This document shows, in pieces, positions 7,828 to 17,612 of a stretch of DNA of 64,000 bases. How positions within the stretch are numbered: position 1 is the stretch's first letter; each line of letters begins with the position of its first letter. The notes below the pieces were generated by a model. It ran no database searches and was not told where the DNA came from. It saw only the letters and a program-made list of their open reading frames with translations. Source of the stretch: Pseudomonas fluorescens (GTDB taxonomy: Bacteria > Pseudomonadota > Gammaproteobacteria > Pseudomonadales > Pseudomonadaceae); contig NZ_CABVIR010000001.1 in NCBI RefSeq assembly GCF_902498065.1, positions 1 through 64,000 of the forward strand, written 5' to 3'. The position numbers and the translations under genes were made by a program.

Positions 7828-9522
7828 ATGCACAGTTATGACTATTGGCTGGTCCTCGCGTTTTTCGCGGTGGTATTGGTCCCGGCACCGTTTCTTGGGC
7901 GGTTCTACTACAAGGTCATGGAGGGGCAGCGCACCTGGCTGACACCGATCCTGGGACCGGTGGAGCGTGGTTGTTATCGGGTGGCCGGCGTTGATCCGCA
8001 GGCCGAACAGAGCTGGCAGAAATACACCCTGGCCTTGCTCGCCTTCAACCTTGCGGGCTTCTTGCTGTTGTTCGCGATCCTGTTGTTCCAGGATCACTTG
8101 CCGCTCAACCCGCAAAACCTGCCGGGTCAGGAGTGGACGCTGGCGTTCAACACCGCCGTCAGTTTCATGACCAACACCAACTGGCAGGCCTACAGCGGCG
8201 AAGCCTCGCTGAGCTACCTGAGTCAGATGGCCGGCCTTACCGTGCAGAACTTCGTCAGCGCCGCCACCGGCCTCGCTGTGCTGGTTGCGCTGTGCCGCGG
8301 TATCGGTCGCAAATCGACCAAGACCCTTGGCAACTTCTGGGTCGACATGACCCGCGCCACCCTCTACGGCTTGTTGCCGCTGTGCCTGCTGCTGGCGCTG
8401 TATCTGGTCTGGCAGGGCGTGCCACAAACCTTCGCGCAGTACGTGAATGCCGTGACGATGCAAGGCGTCGATCAGGTGATCCCGCTCGGCCCGGCCGCCA
8501 GCCAGATTGCGATCAAGCAACTGGGCACCAACGGCGGTGGCTTCTTCGGCGTCAACTCGGCGCACCCGTTCGAGAACCCGACGGCGTGGAGCAACTTGTT
8601 CGAAGTTTCCTCGATCATCCTGATCCCCGCCGCCCTGGTGTTCACCTTCGGCCATTACGTGAAGGACCTGCGTCAGAGCCGCGCAATCATCGCCTGCATG
8701 CTGGCGTTGTTCCTGATCGGCGGCGCCACCTCGTTGTGGGCGGAAAACCAACCGAACCCTGGCCTGAACAACGTCGCCGTCGAACAGACTGCGCCGCTGG
8801 AAGGCAAGGAAGCGCGCTTTGGCACCACCGCCACCGTGCTGTGGTCGGTGACCACTACCGCAGCGTCCAACGGTTCGGTCAACGGCATGCATGACAGCCT
8901 CAACCCGCTGAGCGGCATGGTCGCGCTGGTCAACATGATGGTCGGCGAAGTGATCTTCGGCGGCGTCGGCGCCGGGCTCTACGGCATGTTGCTTAACGTG
9001 CTGATCGCGGTGTTCCTCGCCGGCCTGATGATCGGTCGTACACCGGAATACCTCGGCAAGAAACTGCAGGCCAAGGAAGTGCAATTGCTGGTGGTGACCT
9101 TGCTGGTGATGCCGGTCGGCGTGCTGGTGCTCAGTGCGATTGCCGCCAGCCTGCCAGGTCCGGTGGCCTCGGTAACCAACCCCGGTGCCCACGGTTTCAG
9201 CCAGTTGCTTTATGCCTATACGTCGGCCGGCGCGAACAATGGTTCGGCGTTCGGCGGTTTCGGCGCCAACACACCGTTTCACAACCTGATGCTCGGTTTT
9301 GGCATGTTGATCGGTCGCTTCGGTTACATCCTCCCGGTACTGGCCCTGGCCGGCAGCCTGGCGATGAAGAAAACCGCACCGATTGGCCAGAACAGCTTCC
9401 CGACGCATGGCCCGCTGTTCGTGACATTGCTGACCGTGACCATTTTGCTGGTGGGTGGTTTGACCTTCTTGCCGACGCTGGCGCTGGGTCCAATCGCTGA
9501 ACACTTGAGCATGGGCTTCTGA
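7828..9522 (+). CDS. kdpA: KdpA, potassium-channel-like subunit
   Basis: The 564-residue protein has about ten membrane segments and four pore-loop selectivity-filter segments recognisable as [46 protein letters not shown] and [12 protein letters not shown]. KdpA resembles a superfamily-of-K-transporters channel and selects K+ in the KdpFABC pump. The start at 7828 (MHSYDYWLV) is chosen because AGGAG lies directly upstream and the length then equals the family norm; the frame is open further upstream over kdpF but that part is out of family. kdpB follows after 7 nt. Confidence 0.97.
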   Translation: MHSYDYWLVLAFFAVVLVPAPFLGRFYYKVMEGQRTWLTPILGPVERGCYRVAGVDPQAEQSWQKYTLALLAFNLAGFLLLFAILLFQDHLPLNPQNLPGQEWTLAFNTAVSFMTNTNWQAYSGEASLSYLSQMAGLTVQNFVSAATGLAVLVALCRGIGRKSTKTLGNFWVDMTRATLYGLLPLCLLLALYLVWQGVPQTFAQYVNAVTMQGVDQVIPLGPAASQIAIKQLGTNGGGFFGVNSAHPFENPTAWSNLFEVSSIILIPAALVFTFGHYVKDLRQSRAIIACMLALFLIGGATSLWAENQPNPGLNNVAVEQTAPLEGKEARFGTTATVLWSVTTTAASNGSVNGMHDSLNPLSGMVALVNMMVGEVIFGGVGAGLYGMLLNVLIAVFLAGLMIGRTPEYLGKKLQAKEVQLLVVTLLVMPVGVLVLSAIAASLPGPVASVTNPGAHGFSQLLYAYTSAGANNGSAFGGFGANTPFHNLMLGFGMLIGRFGYILPVLALAGSLAMKKTAPIGQNSFPTHGPLFVTLLTVTILLVGGLTFLPTLALGPIAEHLSMGF

Positions 9523-9529
9523 GGATCTG

Positions 9530-11590
9530 ATGATGAATTTGCCCGCAACTAAACCCGTCGCCGTGAAGGCGCCGGAGCAACCGAAAACCGCGATCTCGGC
9601 CCTGTGGCGCCCGGCGCTGGTGCAAGCCTTCGTCAAGCTCGATCCGCGGCAATTGCAGCGTGCGCCGGTGATGCTGGTGGTCGAACTGACCGCCGTGCTG
9701 ACCACCGTGTTGTGCTTCATTCCCGACAGCGCCGTGCCGACCTTTGTCGCTGCACAAATCGCACTGTGGCTGTGGTTCACCGTGCTCTTCGCCAACTTCG
9801 CCGAAGCTCTGGCCGAAGGCCGCGGCAAGGCCCGCGCCGACAGCCTCAAGGCCGGCAGCGAAGGTTTGAGTGCGCGCCGCAAAACCAGCAATGGCGCCTT
9901 TCAAGTGGTGCCGGCGACCAGCCTGCGCAAGGGCGATGTGGTGCGCGTCGAAGCCGGGGAAATGATTCCCGGTGACGGCGAAGTCATCGAAGGCATCGCG
10001 GCAGTTAACGAGGCGGCGATTACCGGTGAATCCGCACCGGTGATCCGCGAATCCGGCGGCGACCGTTCGGCCGTCACCGGCAACACTCGCCTGGTCTCCG
10101 ACTGGCTGCTGGTGCGCATCACCGCCAACCCTGGCGAGTCGACACTGGACCGCATGATCGCGCTGGTCGAAGGCGCCAAACGCCAGAAAACCCCGAACGA
10201 AGTGGCGCTCGACATCCTGCTGATCGGCCTCACGCTGATCTTCCTGCTGGTGGTCGTCACCCTGCAACCGTTCGCCCACTTCGCCAACGGCAGCCTGCCG
10301 CTGGTGTTCCTGGTGGCGTTACTGGTCACGCTGATTCCGACCACCATCGGCGGTTTGCTCTCGGCCATCGGTATCGCCGGGATGGACCGTCTGGTGCGCC
10401 TGAACGTGATCGCCAAATCCGGCCGCGCCGTGGAAGCGGCGGGGGACGTGCATGTCCTGCTGCTGGACAAGACCGGCACCATCACCTTTGGTAACCGTCG
10501 TTGCACCGCGGTGTATACCGCACCGGGGGTGAACGCCAAGGAGCTGGCCGAGGGCGCGCTGTTCGCTTCGCTGGCCGATGACACGGCGGAAGGTAAATCC
10601 ATCGTCGAGTACCTGCGGGGCCTGCATCCGCAGCCTGAGCCAAGCACCGAGCTCTTGACCGCCGTACCGTTCAGCGCTGAAACCCGTCTGTCCGGCGTTG
10701 ACTATCAGGGCCGCGTGTATCGCAAAGGCGCAGTGGATTCGCTGTTGGCGTTCGTCGGCCTGAAACGCGCCGATCTCGCACCTGCTCTGTCCCGTGAAAT
10801 CGACAAGATTGCCCAGAGCGGCGGCACGCCATTGCTGGTCTGCGTCGACGGTAAATTGCTCGGTGCGATCCACCTCAAGGACGTGGTCAAACCCGGCATC
10901 CGCGAACGTTTTGCCGAGCTGCGCAAACTGGGGATTCGCACCGTCATGGTGACCGGCGACAACCCGCTGACCGCAGCAGCGATTGCGGCCGAAGCGGGTG
11001 TGGACGACGTGCTGGCCGAAGCCACGCCGGAGAAAAAACTGGCGCGTATTCGTCATGAGCAGAATGACGGTCGTCTGGTCGCCATGTGCGGCGACGGCGC
11101 CAACGACGCCCCGGCCCTGGCCCAGGCGGACGTCGGTATGGCGATGAACGATGGCACGCAAGCGGCGCGCGAAGCGGCGAACATGGTCGACCTCGACAGC
11201 GACCCGACCAAGCTGCTGGACGTGGTGCAGATCGGCAAGGAATTGCTGGTGACCCGCGGTGCGCTGACGACCTTTTCCATTGCCAACGACGTGGCCAAAT
11301 ACTTCGCGATTCTGCCGGCGCTGTTTGCCTCGATCTACCCGCAATTGGGCGTGCTCAACGTCATGCACTTGACCAGCCCGCAGAGCGCGATTCTGTCGGC
11401 GATTGTGTTCAACGCCTTGATCATTGTGGTGCTGATTCCACTGGCGTTGCGCGGCGTGCGGGTGCAGGCGGCGAGTGCGGCGGCGTTGCTGCGTCGCAAT
11501 CTGCTGATCTATGGGCTGGGCGGGATTCTGGTGCCGTTTGTGGGCATCAAGGCGATCGACATGCTGTTGACGGCGTTGCATCTGGTTTAA
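9530..11590 (+). CDS. kdpB: KdpB, P-type ATPase subunit
   Basis: The 686-residue protein is a type IA P-type ATPase, energising K+ uptake by the Kdp complex. In order it shows two N-terminal membrane helices, the actuator motif [12 protein letters not shown], the phosphorylation motif [15 protein letters not shown] with aspartate at residue 313, the nucleotide-binding domain with [29 protein letters not shown], and the hinge [17 protein letters not shown], then three C-terminal helices. The start at 9530 has a second Met right behind it (ATGATG), either of which may be used after GAGGA. It is 7 nt behind kdpA. A pair of extragenic palindromes separates it from kdpC. Confidence 0.97.
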   Translation: MMNLPATKPVAVKAPEQPKTAISALWRPALVQAFVKLDPRQLQRAPVMLVVELTAVLTTVLCFIPDSAVPTFVAAQIALWLWFTVLFANFAEALAEGRGKARADSLKAGSEGLSARRKTSNGAFQVVPATSLRKGDVVRVEAGEMIPGDGEVIEGIAAVNEAAITGESAPVIRESGGDRSAVTGNTRLVSDWLLVRITANPGESTLDRMIALVEGAKRQKTPNEVALDILLIGLTLIFLLVVVTLQPFAHFANGSLPLVFLVALLVTLIPTTIGGLLSAIGIAGMDRLVRLNVIAKSGRAVEAAGDVHVLLLDKTGTITFGNRRCTAVYTAPGVNAKELAEGALFASLADDTAEGKSIVEYLRGLHPQPEPSTELLTAVPFSAETRLSGVDYQGRVYRKGAVDSLLAFVGLKRADLAPALSREIDKIAQSGGTPLLVCVDGKLLGAIHLKDVVKPGIRERFAELRKLGIRTVMVTGDNPLTAAAIAAEAGVDDVLAEATPEKKLARIRHEQNDGRLVAMCGDGANDAPALAQADVGMAMNDGTQAAREAANMVDLDSDPTKLLDVVQIGKELLVTRGALTTFSIANDVAKYFAILPALFASIYPQLGVLNVMHLTSPQSAILSAIVFNALIIVVLIPLALRGVRVQAASAAALLRRNLLIYGLGGILVPFVGIKAIDMLLTALHLV

Positions 11591-11613
11591 CCCTGGCGAG
11601 CGCTGCGCGCTCG

Positions 11614-11693
11614 ATCGCCGGCAAGCCGGCTCCTACGGTGTACGCGAGTGTCACGAACGTCTCCGCCCCGTAGGAGCAAGCTTGCTCGCGATG
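11614..11693. repeat. REP pair (REPIN) inside the kdp operon
   Basis: Two inverted REP sequences face each other: ATCGCCGGCAAGCCGGCTCC at the left and GGAGCAAGCTTGCTCGCGAT at the right. They occupy most of the 161-nt gap between kdpB and kdpC. The two arms belong to slightly different sequence variants. Confidence 0.75.
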
Positions 11694-11751
11694 AACACAC
11701 CACGGTCCACCTGACCAAACGCAGTTTTTCACCGAATTCGAGGATTTTGAA

Positions 11752-12297
11752 ATGTCCACAATGATACGTCCGGCCCTGAGCCTGCTGGTCCTGATGACGC
11801 TGATCACCGGCGTCGCTTACCCGTTAGTGGTCACCGGTGTCGCGCAGGTCGCGTTTCCGGATCAGGCCAATGGCAGCCTTGTGCGCGACGCCGACGGCAA
11901 AGTCCGCGGCTCCTCGCTGATTGCCCAGGATTTCACCGGTGACGCGTGGTTCCATCCACGGCCATCTGCCGGCGCTTTCGCCACGGTGTCGAGTGGCGCC
12001 AGCAACCTCTCGCCAAGCAACCCGGCACTGGCCACTCGGGTGATCGACGATGCCAACAAACTGTTGGTGCCGGGTCAGGGACCGGTACCGTTGGCGCTGT
12101 TGACCACTTCGGGCAGCGGGCTTGATCCACACTTGCCACCGGCGGCAATTGCCTATCAACTGGCGCGAGTTGCGGCGGCGCGGAATCTGCCGGTGGCGAC
12201 GCTCCAGAACCTGTTGGATGCGCACATCGAGCAGCCGTTGGTGGGACCGCCGGTGGTGAATGTGTTGGCGCTGAATATGGCGTTGGAAAAACTGTAG
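11752..12297 (+). CDS. kdpC: KdpC, assembly/periplasmic subunit of the K+ ATPase
   Basis: The 181-residue protein starts with one membrane helix ([21 protein letters not shown]), followed by a periplasmic domain with [13 protein letters not shown] and [20 protein letters not shown], ending with the conserved [20 protein letters not shown] and [10 protein letters not shown]. KdpC joins KdpA and KdpB and is needed for high-affinity function. The gap to kdpB is unusually long (161 nt) because of the REPIN between them; in many species these genes nearly touch. Confidence 0.97.
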   Translation: MSTMIRPALSLLVLMTLITGVAYPLVVTGVAQVAFPDQANGSLVRDADGKVRGSSLIAQDFTGDAWFHPRPSAGAFATVSSGASNLSPSNPALATRVIDDANKLLVPGQGPVPLALLTTSGSGLDPHLPPAAIAYQLARVAAARNLPVATLQNLLDAHIEQPLVGPPVVNVLALNMALEKL

Positions 12298-12313
12298 ATC
12301 GGTGGTGGCGTCA

Positions 12314-12380
12314 ATCGCTGGCAGGCTAGCTCCCACAGGTGAGTGCTGACTTCTTGTGGGCGCTAGCCTGCTAGCGATGG
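12314..12380. repeat. REP pair (REPIN) between kdpC and kdpD
   Basis: The arms ATCGCTGGCAGGCTAGCTCC and GCGCTAGCCTGCTAGCGATG face each other. The right arm lies within an open frame upstream of kdpD, which argues against a kdpD start at 12356. Confidence 0.7.
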
Positions 12381-12430
12381 CGGCAGAACAATCCACCCCA
12401 TCAACCTCTGAAAAAAAGAGATATAAAAGC

Positions 12431-15082
12431 ATGAGTGACTCCGGCCGCGCCGACGCGCTGTTAGCAGACCTGCCCCGCGATGGCCGTGGCCGGCTCAAGG
12501 TTTTCCTCGGCGCCGCGCCCGGTGTCGGCAAGACCTTCGCCATGCTGCAAGCCGCCCATACCCAACAGCGCCAGGGCGTGAAACTCATCGCCGGCGTGGT
12601 CGAAACCCATGGCCGTGCCGAAACCGAAGCGCTGCTCGGCGGCTTGCCGCAGCAACCCCTGGTGCGCTCGGAATACCGTGGCGTGACCCTCGAAGAAATG
12701 GACCTCGACGGCTTGCTCGCCGCCAAGCCGAAACTGGTGCTGGTGGACGAACTGGCCCACACCAATGCACCGGGCAGTCGTCACGCCAAACGCTGGCAAG
12801 ACATCCAGGAACTGCTCGCCGCCGGCATCGACGTGTACACCACGGTCAACGTTCAGCACCTGGAGAGCCTCAATGATCAGGTGCGCGGTATCACCGGCGT
12901 GCAGGTCCGCGAAACCCTGCCGGACTGGGTGCTGCAAGAAGCCTATGAACTGCTGCTGATCGACTTGCCCCCACGCGAGCTGCTTGAGCGTTTGCGTGAC
13001 GGCAAAGTCTATGTGCCGGAACAGGCGCGGGCGGCCATCGATGCGTACTTCTCCCAGACCAACCTCACCGCCCTGCGTGAGCTGGCGATGCAAACCGCTG
13101 CAGCTCAGGTCGATAACGACCTGACCCAGGGGTATCGTCAGCTCGGCCAGGCCGCACCGACGGTGCGCGGCCGTTTGCTGGTCGGCGTCGATGGTGATGC
13201 CCAGGCCGAGCGTCTGGTGCGTCACGCCAGCCGCGTCGCTCAGCGCAGGCATCTGCCATGGAGTCTGGTGCATGTGGATACCGGCAGCGTGCGTGATGAG
13301 CAATCACGCCTGCGTTTGCAAAGTGCCCAGCAACTGGCCGAACGCCTCGGCGGTGAAGTGGTATTGCTGCGGGCCGGTGAGGTGGCGAAAACCCTGATTC
13401 AGCACGCCACTGAACGACGCGCCAGCCTGGTCCTGGTCGGCCGGTCCCGACAGCGATTGCGCCGTCGGCTGTTCGGTGGCGGCTTGGCCGAGCGTTTGTT
13501 GCGCCATGCGCGCGGGCTGGAAATCAACGTCATCGACAACGATCACGAACAGGACCCACCAAGACAACGCCCCGCACAGTCGCTGGTGTGGTTCGACTAT
13601 GCGCTGGCGCTGGTCGCGACCGTGCTCGCCAGTGCCCTGGCCTGGGCGGTGGCGAGTGTCTTGCCGCTGCCCAATATTTCACTGGTGTTCCTCGCCGCCG
13701 TGTTGCTGGTGGCGGTGCGCAGCAGCCTCGGCCCCGCGCTGGCCTGTGCCGCGCTGTCCTTCCTGACTTACGATTTCCTGTTCATTCCACCGAATTTTTC
13801 CTTCAGCATCCAGCGCGAAGAAGACGTGTTGACCTTGCTGTTCTTCCTGCTGATGGCCGCGCTCACTGGCAACCTCGCGGCGCGTCAGCGGCGGCAATTG
13901 CAGGCCTTGCGCGACACCCAGGAAGAAACCACCGAACTGCTCGACCTCTCGCGCAAACTGACGGCTGCCACTGACCGTCAGGCCGTGGTCAATGCCGCCG
14001 CTCATCACCTCGAGGGCTGGAGCGATCTGCAATTGTGCCTGCTCAATCGCGATGGCCAGAGCGGCTGGAAAGTCGAAACCGGTGGCCCGCTGGAGCTTTC
14101 CGAAGCCGAACGCGCCGCCGCCGATTGGGCCTGGCAACACGATCAACCCGCGGGCGCGGGCACCGGCACGTTGCCGTTCGGACGTTGGTGGTGGTGGCCG
14201 CTGTCGGTGGAAGACGGGCCGCTGGCGCTGCTCGGCGTCTGTGCCAAAGAAGGGCAGACCTTGAGCGGTCAGCGTCGACGGTTACTGACCGCGCTGAGTC
14301 AGCCGCTGGCCCAGGCGCTGGCGCGTGCGCAGTTGGCTGAAGACCTGGAAGCGGCGCGGCTGCACGGCGAAACCGAGCAACTGCGCAGTGCCTTATTGGC
14401 CTCGGTGTCCCACGATTTGCGTACACCGCTGACCTCCATGCGCGGCAGCATCGACAGCCTGTTGGCGCTCGGCGAAGCCATCCCGCTGGAGGATCGCCGG
14501 GAACTGCTCGAAGGCACCCGCGATGAAGCCGAACGCCTCGATCGCTATATTCAAAACCTGCTGGACATGACCCGTCTCGGCCACGGCGCGTTGAAGCTGG
14601 CGCGGGACTGGGTGTCGCCGGCCGACATCGTGGGCAGCTCGCTCAATCGCCTGCGCGCGGTGCTGGCGCCATTGCAGGTCAGCACTGACGTACCTGCGGA
14701 GCTGCCGCTGCTCTACGTTCACGCCGCGCTGATCGAACAGGCGCTGGTCAACGTGCTGGAAAACGCTGCACGGTTTTCACCGGTGCATGGGCGTTTGCAA
14801 TTGCGCGCCGGCGCGGATGAAAACGAGCTGTTCTTCTCGGTCAGCGATGAAGGCCCGGGGATTCCGGAGGAGGAGCGGGCGAAGATTTTCGACATGTTCT
14901 ACACCGCCGCGCGGGGGGATCGTGGCGGGCAGGGCACGGGGCTGGGACTGGCGATCTGTCAGGGCATGGTCGGTGCACACGGCGGGCGAATCAGCGTCGG
15001 CGAGGGTATCGAAGGGCGTGGCACTTGCATCACCCTTCATTTGCCGTTGCAGGAGCAGCCTGCGTTTGAAAGTGAGCGCTGA
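12431..15082 (+). CDS. kdpD: KdpD, sensor histidine kinase for K+ limitation
   Basis: The 883-residue protein has the N-terminal KdpD domain with Walker A motif GAAPGVGKTFAML near residue 30 and HGRAETEALL, a Usp-like domain around residues 250-370, four membrane helices from about 400 to 490 (ending near RQRRQLQALRD), a GAF-like region, and a histidine kinase core: phosphoacceptor ASVSHDLRTPLTSMRGS, N box NVLENAARFSP, G1 DEGPGIPEEE and G2 GGQGTGLGLAICQGMVG. KdpD phosphorylates KdpE when K+ is low. I chose the ATG at 12431 because the frame upstream runs through a REP sequence; no strong ribosome binding site is seen. kdpE follows after about 49 nt. Confidence 0.96.
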   Translation: MSDSGRADALLADLPRDGRGRLKVFLGAAPGVGKTFAMLQAAHTQQRQGVKLIAGVVETHGRAETEALLGGLPQQPLVRSEYRGVTLEEMDLDGLLAAKPKLVLVDELAHTNAPGSRHAKRWQDIQELLAAGIDVYTTVNVQHLESLNDQVRGITGVQVRETLPDWVLQEAYELLLIDLPPRELLERLRDGKVYVPEQARAAIDAYFSQTNLTALRELAMQTAAAQVDNDLTQGYRQLGQAAPTVRGRLLVGVDGDAQAERLVRHASRVAQRRHLPWSLVHVDTGSVRDEQSRLRLQSAQQLAERLGGEVVLLRAGEVAKTLIQHATERRASLVLVGRSRQRLRRRLFGGGLAERLLRHARGLEINVIDNDHEQDPPRQRPAQSLVWFDYALALVATVLASALAWAVASVLPLPNISLVFLAAVLLVAVRSSLGPALACAALSFLTYDFLFIPPNFSFSIQREEDVLTLLFFLLMAALTGNLAARQRRQLQALRDTQEETTELLDLSRKLTAATDRQAVVNAAAHHLEGWSDLQLCLLNRDGQSGWKVETGGPLELSEAERAAADWAWQHDQPAGAGTGTLPFGRWWWWPLSVEDGPLALLGVCAKEGQTLSGQRRRLLTALSQPLAQALARAQLAEDLEAARLHGETEQLRSALLASVSHDLRTPLTSMRGSIDSLLALGEAIPLEDRRELLEGTRDEAERLDRYIQNLLDMTRLGHGALKLARDWVSPADIVGSSLNRLRAVLAPLQVSTDVPAELPLLYVHAALIEQALVNVLENAARFSPVHGRLQLRAGADENELFFSVSDEGPGIPEEERAKIFDMFYTAARGDRGGQGTGLGLAICQGMVGAHGGRISVGEGIEGRGTCITLHLPLQEQPAFESER

Positions 15083-15131
15083 CAGTGAAGCCTGATACCC
15101 TTTGGAATTCTCCATGCCACGATCAGAAATA

Positions 15132-15830
15132 ATGAGCCAGACTGCGACCATTTTGGTCATCGACGACGAACCGCAGATCCGTAAATTCCTGCGCATCAGC
15201 CTCGCTTCCCAAGGCTATAAAGTACTGGAGGCCGGCACCGGCACGGAAGGTCTGGCACAGGCCGCGTTGAACAAACCGGACCTGCTGGTGCTCGACCTCG
15301 GCCTGCCGGACATGGACGGGCAGCAAGTGCTGCGCGAATTTCGCGAATGGTCGACGGTGCCGGTGCTGGTGCTGTCGGTGCGTGCCAGCGAAGGGCAGAA
15401 AGTCGAAGCACTGGATGGCGGCGCCAATGACTACGTGACCAAACCGTTCGGCATTCAGGAGTTTCTGGCGCGGGTGCGTGCCCTGTTGCGACAGGCGCCG
15501 GTGGGCGAGGCTCAACAAGCGGCGCTGGCGTTCGGCCCGTTGACTGTGGACCTGGCCTATCGCCGGGTGCTGCTCGACGGTGTCGAAGTGGCGTTGACCC
15601 GCAAGGAGTACGCGGTGCTGGCGCAACTGGCGCGGCATCCGGGGCGGGTGATCACCCAGCAGCAATTGCTCAAGGATATCTGGGGGCCGACCCATACCGA
15701 AGACAGCCACTATTTGCGGATTGTGGTTGGGCATTTGCGGCAGAAGCTGGCGGATGATCCGATGCAGCCGAGGTTTATCGTGACCGAGGCGGGGGTTGGG
15801 TATCGGTTGTTGAGTGAGGGTGGGCTTTAG
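15132..15830 (+). CDS. kdpE: KdpE, OmpR-family response regulator of kdp
   Basis: The 232-residue protein has a receiver domain (ILVIDDEPQIRKFLRISLAS, phosphoacceptor in LLVLDLGLPDMDG, switch residues near VPVLVLSVRAS, KPFG) and a winged-helix DNA-binding domain (LTRKEYAVLAQLARHPGRV, then HYLRIVVGHLRQKLADDP and GVGYRLL). It activates kdpFABC when phosphorylated by KdpD. The start at 15132 (MSQTATILVIDDE) gives the usual length. An in-frame ATG at 15114 is possible and has a GGA a few bases upstream, so the exact N-terminus is open. It closes the kdp locus. Confidence 0.95.
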   Translation: MSQTATILVIDDEPQIRKFLRISLASQGYKVLEAGTGTEGLAQAALNKPDLLVLDLGLPDMDGQQVLREFREWSTVPVLVLSVRASEGQKVEALDGGANDYVTKPFGIQEFLARVRALLRQAPVGEAQQAALAFGPLTVDLAYRRVLLDGVEVALTRKEYAVLAQLARHPGRVITQQQLLKDIWGPTHTEDSHYLRIVVGHLRQKLADDPMQPRFIVTEAGVGYRLLSEGGL

Positions 15831-15855
15831 TATTTGTGTTGCCTGATCCAGCCCC

Positions 15856-15946
15856 ATCGCTGGCAAGCCAACTCCCACAGGTGTTGAGGTGATCACAGTA
15901 CTTGTGAACGATACAAATCCTGTGGGAGCCGGGCTTGCCAGCGATG
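15856..15946. repeat. REP pair (REPIN) between kdpE and the patatin gene
   Basis: Inverted arms CATCGCTGGCAAGCCAACTC and GAGCCGGGCTTGCCAGCGAT flank a spacer of about 40 nt. It sits between the convergent kdpE and patatin genes, where such palindromes are frequent. Confidence 0.75.
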
Positions 15947-15971
15947 AGGTTCTAACAGCCTCCCGAGAGCG

Positions 15972-17018
15972 TCAGGATTCTCGATCTCGCTCGCTCTCAT
16001 ACCTGTCCAGCGTATCCCGCGCAATTTCGCGCCCCAGCGCGATCAACTCCGGCGCCTTGTAAAACTCGAAAAACCGGCACACCCGCTTTGGCACGTTGAT
16101 CAGAATATCCGGCGGATACCCGGCAATCTTGTACTGCGCCAACGACGTCTGCATCACCTCGAAACTCTGGTTGATCAAATCCAGCAAGGACGCCGGGCCC
16201 ACGTTATCGATGATGAACGAACCGGTGGCGGACTTCGGTGCGCCGTCGCGTTCAGGAGCAGCCGCCGGTTGCTGGGCTTCGGGTTCGGCGGACTCGATCC
16301 AGGGGTTGATCTCGGCTGCTTCTGCAATCAACGCTTCTTTTTCCAGCAGCAGCAATTTCTCCGCTTGCTTGCGGCGGAACGGCAACTTCGAGCCCACCGA
16401 GTTGATCAGGCTGTCAAACCGGGTCCTGAACGCGGCGGGGCGCTGGATCACCGGCAATTTATAGTGGCGCTGGTTGGTGGAGTTGAGATTGACCGCGATG
16501 ATCAGGTCGCAATGGCTCGACACCACCGGCACGATCGGCAACGGGTTGAGGATGCCGCCGTCTACCAGCATGCGATTGCCCTGCATCACCGGGGTGAACA
16601 GGCTCGGAATTGCCGCCGAGGCGCGCATCGCCTGGTGCAGGCAACCTTCCTGAAACCAGATTTCCTGCTGGTTGGTCAGGTCGGTGGCGACCGCCGTGTA
16701 GGGGATGCGCAAGTCTTCGATATTGATTTCGCCGACGATCTTGCGGATCTGCCCGAAGACCTTCTCGCCGCGAATCGCCCCCAGCCGAAAACTGACGTCC
16801 ACCAGGCGCAACACGTCGAGGTAATCCAGGCTTTCGATCCAGTTCCGGTATTCGTCCAGTTTGCCGGCCGCATAAATCCCGCCCACCACGGCGCCCATCG
16901 AGCAGCCAGCAATGCAGGCGATGTCGTAGCCACGCCGTTCGATCTCTTCAATGACACCGATATGGGCATAGCCCCGGGCTCCACCTGAGCCCAACACCAG
17001 TGCGACACGCTTTTTCAT
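15972..17018 (-). CDS. Patatin-like phospholipase (RssA-like)
   Basis: The 348-residue protein begins MKKRVALVLGSGGARGYAHI, the glycine-rich oxyanion hole of patatin-like hydrolases, followed by the nucleophile elbow GCSMGAVVGG with Ser40 and the dyad aspartate in VDGGILNPLP. These enzymes cleave acyl esters of phospholipids, using a Ser-Asp dyad. The C-terminal part carries a charged alanine/proline-rich segment (EPEAQQPAAAPERDG) and a basic end. The start at 17018 follows AAGAGGTCG; a start seven codons earlier is possible. No signal peptide is seen, so it is likely cytoplasmic or membrane-associated. The physiological substrate is unknown. Confidence 0.9.
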   Translation of the reverse strand: MKKRVALVLGSGGARGYAHIGVIEEIERRGYDIACIAGCSMGAVVGGIYAAGKLDEYRNWIESLDYLDVLRLVDVSFRLGAIRGEKVFGQIRKIVGEINIEDLRIPYTAVATDLTNQQEIWFQEGCLHQAMRASAAIPSLFTPVMQGNRMLVDGGILNPLPIVPVVSSHCDLIIAVNLNSTNQRHYKLPVIQRPAAFRTRFDSLINSVGSKLPFRRKQAEKLLLLEKEALIAEAAEINPWIESAEPEAQQPAAAPERDGAPKSATGSFIIDNVGPASLLDLINQSFEVMQTSLAQYKIAGYPPDILINVPKRVCRFFEFYKAPELIALGREIARDTLDRYESERDRES

Positions 17019-17240
17019 GAATCGACCTCTTCTGAACAAGGTTCAACAATGCACCCATCGAGGGCTGTGCTTCAATCGCTAAGGTCGTATGGCAGGGTGA
17101 AGGCGTCGTTTTTTCGACACTCCATGGCGGCAGGGGGTATTCTCGCCAGCGCTAGAGTTTGCGCGGCGGGAGCAAGGCACTTTTCACGCGCCAGACCGTC
17201 TTACGTGCACGACTGTTTACCTATTGTTGAGGTGTAAGTG

Positions 17241-17519
17241 ATGAAAGCCTGGATCTGTGTGCCCTTGATTGCGCTGGCACTCGCCGGTTGTGCCGGTAAA
17301 ACCGCTTACCGTGACAGCTGTGGCAGCGGGATCGATGCCGCGTGGCATGAGCTGGACCTGGCCAAGGCCGAAGGTTTCGCCGGCACCGTCAGTTACTCCA
17401 AGGCCCTGTCGTTACTGACCGGCGCCAAGACCCAGCAGCAATTCGAAGCGTTCGAAGGCTGCACCAAGAAAGCCGAAAAGGCACGCTTCTATATTCGTGA
17501 GTCACGTGCCGGCCGTTAA
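17241..17519 (+). CDS. Small putative lipoprotein
   Basis: The 92-residue protein has a lipoprotein signal peptide, MKAWICVPLIALALAGCAGK, with lipobox LAGC, so it should be lipidated at the cysteine and anchored in the inner or outer membrane. The mature part is short, with two further cysteines (DSCGSG and EGCTKK) that could form a disulfide, and a predicted helical stretch. I do not recognise the family. The ATG at 17241 follows GAGGTG; the frame also opens one codon earlier with GTG. It stands alone between the patatin gene and the CHAD gene. Confidence 0.8.
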   Translation: MKAWICVPLIALALAGCAGKTAYRDSCGSGIDAAWHELDLAKAEGFAGTVSYSKALSLLTGAKTQQQFEAFEGCTKKAEKARFYIRESRAGR

Positions 17520-17534
17520 TCAAGGCGCTAGTCT

Positions 17535-17598
17535 GTAGGAGCCGGCTTGCCGGCGATGGCGCCATCACGGCCACCCTCGCCAGCAAGCCGGCTCCTAA
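17535..17598. repeat. REP pair (REPIN)
   Basis: Inverted arms TAGGAGCCGGCTTGCCGGCG and CGCCAGCAAGCCGGCTCCTA are separated by about 20 nt. It fills the gap between the lipoprotein and CHAD genes, ending 15 nt before the CHAD start codon. Confidence 0.75.
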
Positions 17599-17612
17599 TT
17601 GGAGTCAATCCC

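Noticed and set aside
8133..8894. 253-codon plus frame inside kdpA
   Set aside because: Alternative frame of kdpA with arginine-rich composition and no recognisable domain.
7816..9891. 691-codon open frame on the minus strand opposite kdpA and kdpB
   Set aside because: It is rich in His, Gln and Arg with no family pattern, and the plus strand encodes clear KdpA and KdpB; it is a GC-rich shadow frame.
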